From the NCBI GenBank assembly GCA_963693315.1, contig OY856188.1, forward strand, positions 98,430,915-98,494,914: 64,000 bases of DNA, in the 5' to 3' direction. Each line of letters opens with the position of its first letter. Positions within the stretch are counted from its first letter, which is position 1. A model generated the notes under the pieces. It saw only the letters and a list, made by a program, of their open reading frames with translations, was not told the origin of the DNA and did not search any database. This document shows positions 11,390 to 21,809 of this stretch, piece by piece. Source of the stretch: Diogma glabrata (lineage: Eukaryota > Arthropoda > Insecta > Diptera > Cylindrotomidae). The translations under genes and the position numbers were made by a program.

Positions 11390-12560
11390 TGAAATATTTT
11401 TGGAATTTTGAAAAAGTTTGTATTTTTGATTTTGTAATAATTTTTGCATTATTTTTAGAATTTCGGAAAAAGTTTTAATTTTTGGGATTTTTTGCATTAA
11501 ATTTCTAGACAATACTTTGTGTGAATTCATAGAATGGGGAACATTTCTATTCTAATTAACATCCTAGGTCACGATTGTATAGTCATTATTGATTGTTTCC
11601 AATCAATGTGAAATCAATGGCTGACACTTGGTCAATTTGTAGTTCTATATGTATTAACATTAGACTACATTAAGGGAATTTTGAATTTATTTTGGATTTT
11701 TGAGATCAATTAAACTCAAGTAAGTAAGGAAGTAATTGGAATATTTTCAATTCAAAGGTATGGTTTGAAGTTTCTCAGAAAAAAACTACAATTCACATTT
11801 TTTACGTGTTTCGGATCGGATCCGAATCCGAAACACGTAAAAAATGTGAATTGTAGTTTTTTTCTGAGAAACTTCAAACCATACCTTTGAATTGAAAATA
11901 TTCCAATTACTTCCTTACTTACTTGAGTTTAATTGATCTCAAAAATCCAAAATAAGTTTTAATTTTTGATTTCGTAAGAATTTTTGGAATATTTTTAGAA
12001 TTTTGAAAAATTTTTCATTTTTGATTTTATTATAATTTTTGGAATTTTGAAAAAAGTTTCAATTTTTGATTTTGTAATAATTTTTGCAATATTTTTAGAA
12101 TTTTGGAAAAAGTTTGAATTTTTAAGAATTTTTGGATTATTATTGGAATTTAGAAAAAGTTTCAATATTTGATTTCATTCTAATTTTTGGAATATTTTTG
12201 GAATTTTGAAAGGGTTTCAATTTTTGATTTTGTTATAATTTTTGCAATATTTTTAGAATTTTGGAAAAAATAGAAATTTTGAATTTTATATATATATATA
12301 TATGTTTAGAATTTTGAAAAAAGTTTCATTTTTTGATTTTGTAAGAATTTTTAGAATATTTTTAGAATTTTGAAAAATTTAAAAATTTTTATTTTATTAT
12401 AATTTTGAAAAAAGTTTTAATTTTTGATTTTGTAATAATTTTTGCAAAAGTTTTAGAATTTTGGAAAAGTTTGAATTTTTAAGAATATTTGGAACATTAT
12501 CGGAATTTAGAAAAAGTTTAATATTTTTGTTTGATTAGTTTGATTTTAGTAAATTTAACA
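11390..12560. repeat. Degenerate AT-rich minisatellite
   Basis: Loose tandem units built from TTTTTGGAATATTTTTAGAA, TTTTGAAAAAGTTTGAA and TTTTTGATTTTGTAATAATT. Units vary in length and order, as expected from unequal exchange. The array is interrupted by the palindrome at 11687-11955 and contains an (AT)n run near 12288-12303. A shorter version occurs at 29340-29640. Confidence 0.65.
11687..11955. repeat. 269-bp near-perfect palindrome
   Basis: The arms are about 134 bp each with virtually no spacer; the centre lies at about 11821 within GGATCC. I see only a one-base length difference near the centre. Such a structure would extrude as a large cruciform. It lies inside family A copy 1 and is absent from copy 2, so it arose or inserted after the copies separated. 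Confidence 0.85.
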
Positions 12561-12834
12561 ATATTTTTGGAATTTTGATTACAATTTTCCGGCAACGTAT
12601 TGATATTTCGTGTTAGTTTTGTAATAAGTTTTTAAATAGATATAAAAAATACTTGTACTTTAACAAAGAGTTATGTTTGATTACATCGCTGCCCAAAACT
12701 AAAAACCATGTCCTCGTGAAAGTTTTTTGCCGTAAACTATATCAAAATCCATTACCCAGACCGAAGTCTTGACATCTCAGAGCTGTGAGATTTCAGCCCC
12801 TCCATATCTTATTTATAAATTTAGAAGAAGAACA

Positions 12835-13389
12835 CTACAAATCAATATCCAAGGAATCTATCCAAAGCTTGGCAGCATCTGATAATGAATGAAGCTCTTG
12901 TAAATCACCATCAAATCGTATTAAAGGGCATTCAGTATAAATATGAGAAACCGTTTGAAATGGATGTCCACAATCACATGCCGGACAAACATTATTATTA
13001 TATAAATAAAATTCGTAGTTAGTGCATCCATGATTGGTCCTGATTCTATTAATGGTTTTCCATATAGATCGATTTTCATTCATTCCAGCAATTTCCAGAT
13101 TCGGATTTTCTACAATATATTTATTTGTTTTATTTGTAAAATCAGAAGTATCATGGCATTGTTTCCATCGTTCAGAAATTGAATAATTATTAATTGGACT
13201 CAACGTTTCGATTTTCGACCACAATGGTTTTCTTGATTTTAACCGATTTTCTGATCTGTCTCTTAAGTCTTCATGGATATGTAACTGTTGATTCTCCATA
13301 ATATTGTTCCAAGTTTTTACAAGCATAGTTTCTCTTCTTATGTATGGTAAAGGGCAAGATCTTATTGAACCGGTTATTATACAAAACAA
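12835..13389 (-). pseudogene. LINE polyprotein C-terminal fragment
   Basis: A 184-codon minus-strand frame ending in a LINE-type C-terminus: a TINRIRTNHG segment, then a CPACDCG zinc-ligand cluster, QTVSHIYTECPL with the conserved His and Cys, and LHSLSDAAKLWI close to the stop. This region follows the reverse transcriptase in many non-LTR elements. The reverse transcriptase itself is missing through 5' truncation at about 13400. The upstream ATG is incidental. I cannot decide between RTE-like and Jockey-like clades from this tail alone. Confidence 0.7.
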
Positions 13390-13399
13390 AACCCTTTAT

Positions 13400-13414
13400 A
13401 ACCCTAACAAATTT
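13400..13414. repeat. 15-bp target-site duplication, right copy
   Basis: Exact copy of 10437-10451. It marks the 5'-truncated end of the minus-strand LINE insertion. Confidence 0.8.
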
Positions 13415-14039
13415 CTGCTCGGGAAGCTTATAGAACTATGATGCAACATGCTATTAATCCAAAAATATAGGGAAATCGGTATATGCAAGAGTTTTACGAT
13501 TATTTATCTGTAGACCGTTGCCCAAGAACTCGAAATTTTGCTATACGCATTTTATCCATGTTTGATAGCACGTATATATTTAAACACATTTTTCACAAAT
13601 GAAGATGAATAAAACTGCGAAGCAACCCAGATTGACTGCAGAACATCTAGCATCGAAATTAAAAATTACATCATGCCAAAATGTAATACCAAATTTTATT
13701 TTAGCAAAACAAACTGAATTAATAAATATGTTTTTGAAAACAAATAAATTTCTATATAAACATTTTTGTTTTGTTTTCTTTAATAAATTTATAATTTTTA
13801 AGAAAATTAAGAATATGTGGCCCGCATAGGGCTTTGGAAAATAATTTTCGAAAAATTTGCCCCTTTTACCGAAATGAGTTTGACATGCCTGATATAAGGC
13901 ATCAAATGAAAACTGACTAACCAGCCACCTTTATGTTAAACATTTTTCAAAAAAAAATGTTTTCCCAAAATTTTATGTAAACAAAAAAAATTGTTTTCGG
14001 TCCAATAAAAAGTTTGATTCCTAAAAACACACTTCTCAA
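13415..14039. other. Unassigned stretch
   Basis: This is the right flank of the LINE insertion. Short frames (13599-13829, 13936-14118) have no recognisable motif. Nothing else is seen. Confidence 0.4.
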
Positions 14040-14341
14040 TCTCCGGTCCCTGTTTTGACGCCATTTTGTTGCACGTGGTTGGGCTCTTCACACCTTTTTT
14101 TCCACGTTCAGGATGCATGCAAACAAATTACGTGTTAAAAAATTATTGCACATAAATACCTCAACCGTGTCGGGTATAGCTTACGTCCCGATCTTCGATA
14201 TTCTAACTTGACATCAAATTAAAACCACATTAAAATCAAAAACATTATACCGACTAGAGCTGATATCTTGAACATAGAAGGCAGGTGTGAGAAGCCCAAA
14301 GCACTTACAACAAAATGGCGCCGAAACAGGAACTTTGAACC
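14040..14341. mobile_element. Inverted-repeat (MITE-like) element, about 300 bp
   Basis: About 70-bp imperfect arms. The left arm at 14041-14112 contains GCCATTTTGTTGCACGTGGT and the right arm at about 14274-14340 contains the matching complement around ACAACAAAATGGCGCC. It is non-coding. No clear target duplication was found. Confidence 0.6.
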
Positions 14342-14749
14342 TTGTATTTTTTATCCATCAAAATCAAAATTACACACCACAAACCGTAAGAAATTTCGGG
14401 GAGGAAAGAGGAAGTTCAATTATTGTTAGATTCAAATTATTTATAAATTAATGCAAGTTTAAAGTGATGTGAAATGTTGATTTTTTTATATTAGACCACA
14501 AAATTTTTTAAAAGGAAATTTTATTTTATTTTATTTTTTTATTTTATTCAGGTCCAAAATTAAGACAATAAAAAATTTTGTTATGTAGATGGAAACAAAT
14601 GAGGGGAATTAACAAAATTGAATTGATGTCAATAATTTAGATCAAAATTAGGAATCGCGAGTCAGAATGTATTTTAAAATTAAGGGTTTTTAAAGCTCTT
14701 TACCATTATTTACTAGCTTTTGTATAGAGCTCAGATTCGATTTGTTCGC
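14342..14749. other. AT-rich stretch
   Basis: Contains a TTTTATTTTATTTT simple run near 14520. No gene is seen. The region just below the BEL/Pao integrase could hold its decayed 3' LTR, but I cannot define one. Confidence 0.4.
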
Positions 14750-15222
14750 ATTTTTAATATCGATGGTGAAATCGAGGTTTTGAAGAAGAAGGTTTGAGCA
14801 ATTGTACCGAGTGTCCAGTACTGAGAACGAGAGTGTTCATGCTTGATTACCACTAAATCCTCAACTGCAAAGTTTCGTTTCTTAGCGGCTTATTTCGGTC
14901 TTTGTTTAAGTCGATGCAAATATTCAGACTTCCATCATTACCAGAAATCGCTTTTGAGTTGATCAAGTAATTCTAGATGTTTAAGATCACTTACATTTTC
15001 TTGATGGTGAGCTAGTAGTAGTGACTCAACGCTTGGCAGAAAATGTCCTGGAGTCCAGGGGTACAGATTATTCGGATCTTCAGAAGGAGCTGATATTAGG
15101 AGAGTTTAGTTTCAATTCTACATAGAACTGTAGCCAGCTGTTCGCAGATCAAGTTGCTCTCTGGACCTCCTTTCGCGAATATGTTTTAATTTGGTGATCT
15201 TGGTGGAACATAATGCCAATTT
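14750..15222 (-). pseudogene. BEL/Pao retrotransposon integrase C-terminal remnant
   Basis: Read on the minus strand through several frame changes and stops, this segment shows features in the order seen in BEL/Pao integrases. These are a FHQDH-like segment, a VLCRIE-type motif, WTPGHFL, and then the C-terminal chromatin/nucleic-acid-binding region with KSEYLHRLKQR, VEDLVVIK and LGTIAQ. The frame is broken repeatedly, so it is a dead, old copy. It lies about 0.8 kb downstream of a tRNA-Trp-type primer site on the same strand, far too close for a complete element. The copy must be internally deleted. Confidence 0.7.
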
Positions 15223-16038
15223 ACCTTCCTAGAGCTGAAAATATTTGCAGGTTGACATGATTGGAGTGTTAATTGCGATATGATATCCTTTTTTAAAGGT
15301 GCATCGACAAAATTGCTTCTTTTGTCGGAATACATGTTTTTTAACGACAAGAGATAAATCTTTCGAAAGCATTTAAATAAACTTGGTTGTTAACGCATCT
15401 GAGTGAACTATTTTACTAGAAAATCATATAAAAACACTAATATATCCCTTTGTAGTTCTGATACACTGACCTTTGTGCAATTTTAAAGTGAGTGGACTGC
15501 AAAATCTACTGCAACGTTTTGGAACGGTAACGAAATTATAATCCTTTCGATTTGCAACTTTCCTTAAATTGATTTATTGTCTTTCGTTTCTGCAAGAAAC
15601 ATGCTTTCCAACGTATAATATTTGTTTTTATTTCAGTTGTAGTTTAAGGAAGCAAAATATTTTTTGGGTGGGTTGAACTATTATTTTCTTTAATTTCAAT
15701 AGTGAGTGCTCAATGCCTAAATGCAACACGATGAAGGCAAGAGAAATTAGCTTAGATGTTCTCAACGGAAATCGTAGTTGCATAAGATTAAATCGATTTT
15801 AGTTCTTGATTGATATCCTAAATGAAGATTTGATTGTCGTTAAACCATAGTAAGGACAAAACAGAAAGCCAGGTGGAACCATTCTACCATTGATTATTAT
15901 ATTGTAACGTTTCTTGGTCTAGTTTCTATTATTTTTTCACCAGATCAGAAAATTAAAACAATGGATTATCTACACAATTTTAATTCTTTCTAAAATTTTA
16001 TCTTCTTATAAATATTTTTCCTTTTGCTATGTGGAATT
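15223..16038 (-). other. Decayed interior of the BEL/Pao copy, no recognisable motif
   Basis: This stretch lies between the primer-binding site and the integrase remnant. I recognise no gag, protease or polymerase motif. It presumably holds the leader and collapsed interior of the deleted copy. Confidence 0.35.
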
Positions 16039-16056
16039 ATCACGTCGCGGTCACCA
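16039..16056 (-). promoter_or_regulatory. Retrotransposon primer-binding site, tRNA-Trp type
   Basis: On the minus strand the 18 bases TGGTGACCGCGACGTGAT begin with TGG (pairing with tRNA CCA) and match the 3' end of insect tRNA-Trp, as I know it, with one mismatch. The 5' LTR would lie at higher coordinates and the coding part at lower ones, consistent with the strand of the integrase remnant at 14750-15222. Confidence 0.65.
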
Positions 16057-17019
16057 GTTTTGGTAGATGATGGTAGAGTTGATCAAAAAATTCTTGTTGC
16101 TGCTAGTGGCGTTACCCAGGTAATTGAACTGAGCAGTTGATGCTTGATGTAGTGGTCCTGTTGCAGTTGAAGATGAAGACTGCGTGATGAACCAATTAAA
16201 TTCCAACTGGGCTGCTAATCGACAAATATTATAATTAAAATGCAACCAGTATATAGTTTTCTTCCAATTATTTCTTTACTAGCAGCATACAAATTTCAAA
16301 AAGCACTTTGATTTTTACATTAAGTTTGTTTCTTTTTAGTCAAAAACATATGCTCACAATTTTTGCTTAATATAAAACAATATAATTACATCAAGAACAA
16401 CGAGCAAGTGTTTCTTTTGATATGCTGGTATATTCAACAATGGGGTAAAAGTTTTTTGTATTTTTATTTTAAAAACAATGTTCACCATTTAAATTAATAT
16501 AAAACAAAATGATTGCATCAAGAACCAAGAGCAAGCGTTTCATTTAAAATATAATTATTACTATAAGGTTTGAAAACTTTACTTAAATTGGAATTTAATT
16601 TACAAAATGTTTATCTACGTTATGAAAGCGTCATATGTAAAAAATTAATAATGGATAATATGACTTTATAGAATACAGGCAACTTGTTTTTCCCACCAAG
16701 AGTTAATATTACGATGGTCCCTTCCATTTAATATTACGATGGTCTCACACCGATGGAATATATACAACATGTATAATGCGATGCAGTGCGTAAGAAAACG
16801 TTTGTTATTTTAGTTGTTGGAATTATTATTGTGGAATTATTTATTACTATGGAATTGTTTATTATCATGGAACTGGAAGTTATTACCACAAGTATTCACT
16901 TCACTTATAATAATCTTTTATTATTGTTCACAATAGCACTTATAATTCTTCATTTGCAATAATCTTTTTCAACCCGACGTTTTCACGATCATCAAACGTT
17001 GCCACACAGGTGGCATATC
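16057..17019. other. Probable LTR-derived and AT-rich sequence
   Basis: By position next to the primer-binding site, the part adjoining 16057 should be the 5' LTR of the BEL/Pao copy. I could not find a second LTR copy to prove it or set its boundary. Near 16815-16875 the motif TATGGAATTGTTTATTA and variants recur. No gene is seen. Confidence 0.35.
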
Positions 17020-17029
17020 TATTCTTTTT

Positions 17030-17255
17030 GATTTGTTTATTATTATTTACATATTCTATCATAGACTGCGTAGTTTTCTTATATGATAAACAACAATTTC
17101 CTGTTGCGTGTTATTTTTACGTTATATTCATGTTTATTCAGGTGTTTTATATTCTTTTAGTGAAGCTATTTTCCCTAAAGGTTTTTTTAGAACGATGCTC
17201 TTTTGTACATACCCATGATCGTCATAATATAGTATTTCTAAGTGTGATATAAAAC
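17030..17255. repeat. Dispersed repeat family B, copy 1
   Basis: This segment aligns with 55615-55850 with moderate divergence. Shared blocks include TATATTCATGTTTATTCAGG against its counterpart, TTTTATATTCTTTTAGTG/TTTTATATTGG, AAGCTATTTTCCCTAAAGG/AACTATTTTCTCTAAAGAG and the ATCGTCATAATATA/ATCGTCACAATATA block at the end. The plus-strand frame at 17010-17252 is a by-product. It may be part of a BEL-type LTR, because BEL remnants follow directly. Confidence 0.55.
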
Positions 17256-17319
17256 GAAATGCAATATCCATTCTTGGAGTCTGTTGAGATATATGAATTC
17301 GTTACATTCAGTGCTATCT

Positions 17320-17430
17320 TTTCAAACATGTTGCATTAGGATTGTAAAACTAATTATGACCGAGGCAAGCCAACCAATAGGGTCAAATAGCTGAGCAAGG
17401 TGAAGAAGGTGGAGAGGATCCACTTCAACC
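17320..17430 (-). pseudogene. BEL/Pao polymerase fragment (second copy)
   Basis: On the minus strand a short segment reads LFDPIGWLA, the conserved motif at the end of the BEL/Pao reverse transcriptase before the RNase H region. The same motif recurs in a more decayed form at 18725-18757. At least two BEL/Pao copies, or a duplicated piece, are therefore present. The surrounding frame is broken. Confidence 0.55.
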
Positions 17431-18239
17431 ATGGGGTGAGTGACTGATGCAGTTGCTAAGTTTTTTTGTAAACGTAGTAATAGCCTCGGCATTTTGTGGT
17501 CGTCATATGCTCTTCTATTCTATTTGTCTTTATCCGTCTGCTCTGTCTCAAACGCGCTTACCGGTTAATTTGTGCTGTATTGGGGAACGTTCATTCTCGT
17601 ATCTACATGACTGTCGCTTGTCGAAATATAACCTCAGTATGCGCGCCGTCCTCCGAATGCTTCCTGTTGGCATTCATACTGACTGTTTTGTATCGTTCCT
17701 TACCGTTGTAAAAAAAAGATAAGATAAAAGATAAAACTGCTTTCGATCGTTTCCTATATGCTATATGCGAGAATGAATGAGTTGGAATTGAAATCTACAA
17801 TTGAGATTTTTTCAGGAGAAACTAACCAATCGTAATCTATCTTATCTATAGGATTTTTCAATTTTCGGTTTCAATGTTTTGTTGAAGTTCTATCGTAGTT
17901 AATCTGAAGTTAAAGATTGAAATTTTTTTTGATAAAACTAAATAACTTTTAATAGTTTTCGATCGTACATACCCTATATAGCAGTAATTTTGACGTTTCG
18001 TATTTTGCTGACATCAAATTTCTATAAGATCGGAAAAAATCGTCATCCTTGTAAAGATAAATGATAGAAAACAATAGAACCGTACTAAAGTTTCGGTTCT
18101 AATGATTCTATGAAATGGCTATTATGTTTTTTTGCGTTTGAAGGGAATGCATTGCCAACAGTTTTTAATCTTTCCTACTGAAACTTAGCATTCCCTTTAT
18201 TTTAAAGCTTCTGAGGTCGGTGAGAGTTTTTAATATGTG
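17431..18239. other. Unassigned stretch between BEL/Pao fragments
   Basis: The frames at 17447-17722 and 17496-17711 overlap each other and lack motifs. GC content is slightly raised at 17490-17700. No gene is recognised. Confidence 0.35.
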
Positions 18240-18790
18240 CGTTACAAAATAAACTAGCCGTCTTTGGGTTTGTACTGGATAGGTAAGAAAAACATGGAAC
18301 ACTTTCACCTTCCATTCATTCTTATACTTTTAGCAGAGTTCATTGAAGAAAGGTCAAATCCTTGGCGTACTCTCCAAGGATCCAGTGACCAGTGATTGCC
18401 CGTACCAGTGAACCAATGTTCTGTGTGCACCTGGATATCAGTTTTTAGGAGCGCAGAAAGACTATGCTGCGTGATATTTGCCTGCTTATCTTACATGTGC
18501 TGATGTTTGACCACCGGTTTTCAGCTTTGCAGGTAGTCTAGAAGTTATTTAACTCATTTAGTACAACCGTTTTGGCTTCATGTATACTAAGGTGGTCTGG
18601 AAGACAACAGGAGAGATTAGTATTTAACTGTTTCGAGAAGACTCCTCTCCCATCTTTACCTTCTAGTTTAAAGTAAAGGTATCCGTTACAATTTCCATAG
18701 CGATTCCAATGTACATTATAAATGTGAGCAAGCCAACCGACAGGAACAAATAGATTAGCATGGAGAGATCATCTTTTATTGTTTTGAATT
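18240..18790 (-). pseudogene. BEL/Pao polymerase fragment, late RT to RNase H region
   Basis: On the minus strand the segment 18725-18757 reads as a worn form of the DPxGWLAP motif (here VPVGWLA). Further on, short pieces resemble the RNase H-like part of BEL/Pao polyproteins, with a Leu/Pro/Lys-rich LPAKLKTGG segment and Trp-containing pieces. Stops and frame changes are frequent. It belongs on the same strand and in the expected order after the RT remnant at 20365-20575, with AT-rich DNA between them. Confidence rests mainly on the GWLA motif and on order. Confidence 0.45.
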
Positions 18791-18796
18791 TTTTTT

Positions 18797-19060
18797 TATT
18801 TTGGATCTACGGGTGTAACAACCCCGCGTACTTCAGTCCCTGCTATTGACATACGAGTTAACGTGAGATATCACATAGCACTGGCAATAGCAGTGAGATA
18901 TCACTGGCCAAGGTGACATCTTAGGGGTGGTGGTGGATGAACTGTATTCAGTCAACGGCAGCACCCTCAGTCTTAGCTATAAAATAATTCTTGATGATGA
19001 GATGCTATTGCTTCGTTGAAGAAACGAGCCTTCATATAACTATGTGTGGGCTTTAATCTT
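18797..19060. repeat. Dispersed repeat family C, copy 1
   Basis: Uninterrupted copy of a repeat beginning with a T run and ATC(T/C)ACGG(G/T)TGTAACAACCC and containing GTAAGATATCACAT/GTGAGATATCACAT and GATGAACT(G/C)TATTC(A/T)GTCAA. The counterpart at 40880-41590 is interrupted by a MITE. A related block appears in reverse orientation at about 37340-37410 (TTGACATACGA..TTAACGTGAGA). Function is unknown; it may derive from an LTR element. Confidence 0.6.
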
Positions 19061-20339
19061 TAAGAAAGACGGTGCGTAACAAGATCTAGGAATATGCAAC
19101 CGGCTGGATTATTGGCAACTACATTTGAATAAATTGTGGGTATTTATTTTAAGAAAAAACAAATAAAGACCAAAACTATATTAAAACTATTTTGTACCAA
19201 AATTATTTATTGTTTTTATTCCAATTAAATTAAAAAATAGAAGAATGTTTTATTTATCAAAAAAAATTAGTGCAAAGTAATATTTATTTATTTATATTTA
19301 GAATAATCGCAAATAATTATTTATTTAAGTTTAACACTATCGCATATAATTTTAATTAAATTTATTAATGATTACTAACAATATAAAATCACTGAAAATA
19401 ATAATAATCGCAAATGTTTCTTCAACTTCCTTCAACTAATTTATAATTTTATATAATATGATCAAATAATATCAAAAAAAAATATTTTTAATTAATTATT
19501 TTATCTAATTGTTTTTATTTCACATAAAAGTTTTTATTTATTTATTTTGTAAATCACAAAAGTTTATTATTTCTCACAAATCGAAATATAGATTATAAAA
19601 ATAAAAAAATTTAATTCAATAACAATAATTGCAATATTCACCCATTTCCATTATATATCAAATAAATCGCAGGAAAACGCCAACAAATATTTTCTTGATG
19701 TTGCTTTGTCGATCGCCAAAAATAGAAGAAGGATGAAATGTACTTTTTGGTGGTAATTAAATTATGGTACATGCGCAAACAATACACAAATCAAGCTTAT
19801 CGTTATTATCGATGTTGCTACCATTTAGTACAAATTATTTGATTATAGTTAATTTTGTTTTGAACTTTGTATGTTTGAAATTAAACAACATTTCTGTTTT
19901 TTTTCAGCAAATTTTTGGAAAAATTTGCTATTTACTTTTTAATTTACTTTTATTTTCTCTATTCTAACAGAAAGTACTGGCCTATGTCATATTTTGTCAG
20001 TGATAGGATTTTTTGTTTAGTTATCCCATTTTCTAACAAAAAATATAAAAAAACAAAAAAAGAAAGATTTACGTCCATCAACACCTTTGAACTTATGTTG
20101 TTGTGGGACCTTGGTCTTAAAAGGTTTTTATGTCTTATTGTGACACATATTGTAATTCCTACTACACAACACATTTTATTAAAAAAATAAAAATTTCAGA
20201 AAACTATTATCGTTTACTCATGTTGGATAAACTACTGGCACCTTTATTTAAAAACAGAAACAGTCTTCTCGGTTGTTAAAATTGCATATTTTCTTGGTAA
20301 TATATATCATCCACGTAGAATTCATTTTGCACTATTTAC
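19061..20339. other. AT-rich stretch splitting the BEL/Pao remnant
   Basis: Mainly A/T low-complexity sequence. The frames at 19764-20190 have no motif. It separates two parts of the BEL/Pao polymerase and is probably later insertion material, but I cannot define its ends. Confidence 0.4.
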
Positions 20340-20364
20340 TTTTATACTGTTGGTAACTATAACA

Positions 20365-20575
20365 AGGTGCGAATCGCTAAATATGAAGCTGGAGGAACCT
20401 CAAATTTAACGGTTGATAATTGGTAATGCGCACCGCATTCTTGATAAAAAACTCTCTGTAATTTAGACTTTTTAGAGATAATCTTGATTTTTCTATACAT
20501 TTTCTCGATATCCGCTGTGTATACAAAAGGATATTTGCGCCAGTCAAGAATGATTCAAATGAAATCCTGTTGCAG
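20365..20575 (-). pseudogene. BEL/Pao reverse transcriptase fragment
   Basis: On the minus strand the motif ADIEKMYRKI is readable, carrying the first catalytic Asp of the BEL/Pao reverse transcriptase. About 50 codons later come TVKFEVPPASYLAIRT-like residues, matching the family's segment before the catalytic motif C. Frame changes lie between these pieces. It sits downstream of the protease remnant on the same strand, as in an intact element. Confidence 0.65.
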
Positions 20576-20989
20576 ACTTGTACATACTGCAAGCACTTCG
20601 TTTAAGGATACTACTCTTAATTTGGTGCTTGTGCTACACGGCTTGTGTATGCTTTGGTGGGATAAGTAGCAACTTTTGGCTATATCAATGTGCTATTGTC
20701 TCTTTTTAAGACTAGAATGGAACTAGAAATTGTCATATGTTTGTTTTCCAAATAATCTTTGATATAAAATTTTTTAACTAGAATCCCTTTTAAGTTTATC
20801 TTCCAAGTAATGAAAACGTTTACGTTTTAATGCAATATCCATAATACGCTTTACATTTTTTACCCTTGTCTGAGAATATTTAGGGCACCAAGATTTCTTC
20901 AACCTACAAAAACTTTTGTTAATGATGTTCAGGGTTAACCATTATCGGAAAACGATATGAGGTTGTGGTAAACGTTTGGATTATTATAA

Positions 20990-21265
20990 GAAGTAACTAA
21001 TATAATTCCTTCGCACCTTCTAGTCTAATCTGTGGGAAGACATATGCCTCTAAAACCATTTGAATTTTCCCTGGTTTGTGAAATAATTCATTGGCGAGTT
21101 CAATATTGTTGAAATGAAATAAATTAATATTAATGTGTTGTGTGAGTTAGTTTTCTATAAGAACTATCGCGTCTATGCGGATATCATTCGCTGTTCTGGG
21201 TTGTAATATTGCGTATGCAGTCTTGGCAGTTTCTTTCGTACACATTCCGTAAACGGTGGCTTAAA
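20990..21265 (-). pseudogene. BEL/Pao protease-region fragment
   Basis: On the minus strand, pieces read LANELFHKPGKIQMVLEAYVF, which is the worn form of the LADPxFxxPgxIDxLLGAD motif found in BEL/Pao aspartic-protease regions. Preceding it is a LPRL-type start of the protease domain. The catalytic region between them is too decayed to assess. Order with the RT fragment at 20365-20575 is correct for the family. Confidence 0.6.
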
Positions 21266-21525
21266 TTGGCTAAGTTGAAATATATTTCCGATTAAAGGAC
21301 GTTTTTTGAATGAAAGCTACTTCAAATCTAAAATCGATTAACACACGTATGGTGTGTATGGTATGATTGTCAATGATTTGAATCAAAGCGGTGGCTAAAA
21401 ATTATTTAACTTTTAAGTGTGGAATAGCATTTGACTACGGTGGTGTTGCCTTTTGTATAGGTTGCTTGCAAAGAACTCTGAAATGTGTAACAAACCAAAC
21501 TAAAATTGAGTCCCGAAAAATTCAG

Positions 21526-21801
21526 CTAATTATACAATCTTTGATCATTTAACGCATCATCAACCATTAAAACCGTCCCATCATCAAAAAACATGGCATA
21601 ACGTAGATTAAATATGCTACCGTTGACCAAACATAGTTCATCCGCCAGCACCCTTAAGAAATCACCTTGGCAATTGTTATTTCTCACGTTTTCGTTTGTC
21701 AAAGAAGTCCAATCTATGCATAGTTGATAAAGTTTTCTTAAAGCCTTACTGTATACTGTGTGTGGCAAGCATAGAATGTGCTTTTTGTATGATCTGCTCA
21801 T
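21526..21801 (-). CDS. Unrecognised 91-codon frame upstream of the BEL/Pao remnant
   Basis: The predicted peptide has mixed composition with several Cys and an acidic FDDGTVLMVDDALND stretch near its end. I do not recognise it. Its position on the minus strand, before the protease remnant, is where a BEL/Pao gag-protease junction would be, so it may be a leftover of that element. It could equally be a chance frame. Confidence 0.2.
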   Translation of the reverse strand: MSRSYKKHILCLPHTVYSKALRKLYQLCIDWTSLTNENVRNNNCQGDFLRVLADELCLVNGSIFNLRYAMFFDDGTVLMVDDALNDQRLYN

Positions 21802-21809
21802 GCGTCAAG

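Larger units (their letters stand above)
10494..12807. repeat. Dispersed repeat family A, copy 1
   Basis: It starts with the small palindrome GGTCTGAAAGACC and ends with TTTCAGCCCCTCCATAT. It shares both ends and most of its interior with 28660-29977. Inside are a GC-rich CTGTCTGCCGGCCGGCC patch (10660-10675), three tandem units of about 134-142 bp (10955 to about 11320), a long degenerate array of AATTTTTGATTTTGTAATAA-type units (about 11390-12560), and a 269-bp palindrome absent from copy 2. No coding capacity is seen. Confidence 0.75.
10452..13399 (-). mobile_element. 5'-truncated LINE insertion carrying a 2.3-kb repeat
   Basis: The insertion is bounded by a 15-bp direct duplication. On the minus strand it starts with the C-terminal coding part of a LINE (12835-13389), continues into a long 3' region, and ends in a short AATA-type tail (complement of 10445-10467). 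The region 10494-12807 is a separate repeat also present alone at 28660-29977. It is therefore either nested in the LINE 3' UTR or is the UTR itself, with the second copy a truncated insertion. The duplication shows the whole composite entered, or was closed, as one unit. Confidence 0.7.

Noticed and set aside
12288..12303. (AT)n microsatellite as a separate feature
   Set aside because: Short and within a low-complexity array; not informative alone.
10955..12560. CRISPR-like array
   Set aside because: Repeats are long, degenerate and contiguous with no unique spacers, and the genome is eukaryotic; it is a minisatellite.
17447..17722. Overlapping 91- and 71-codon frames on the plus strand
   Set aside because: No motif, two frames over the same DNA, and the region lies among minus-strand BEL/Pao debris.
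19764..20190. Hydrophobic frames resembling membrane peptides
   Set aside because: The hydrophobicity follows from T-rich codons in AT-rich DNA; no start context or homology is apparent.
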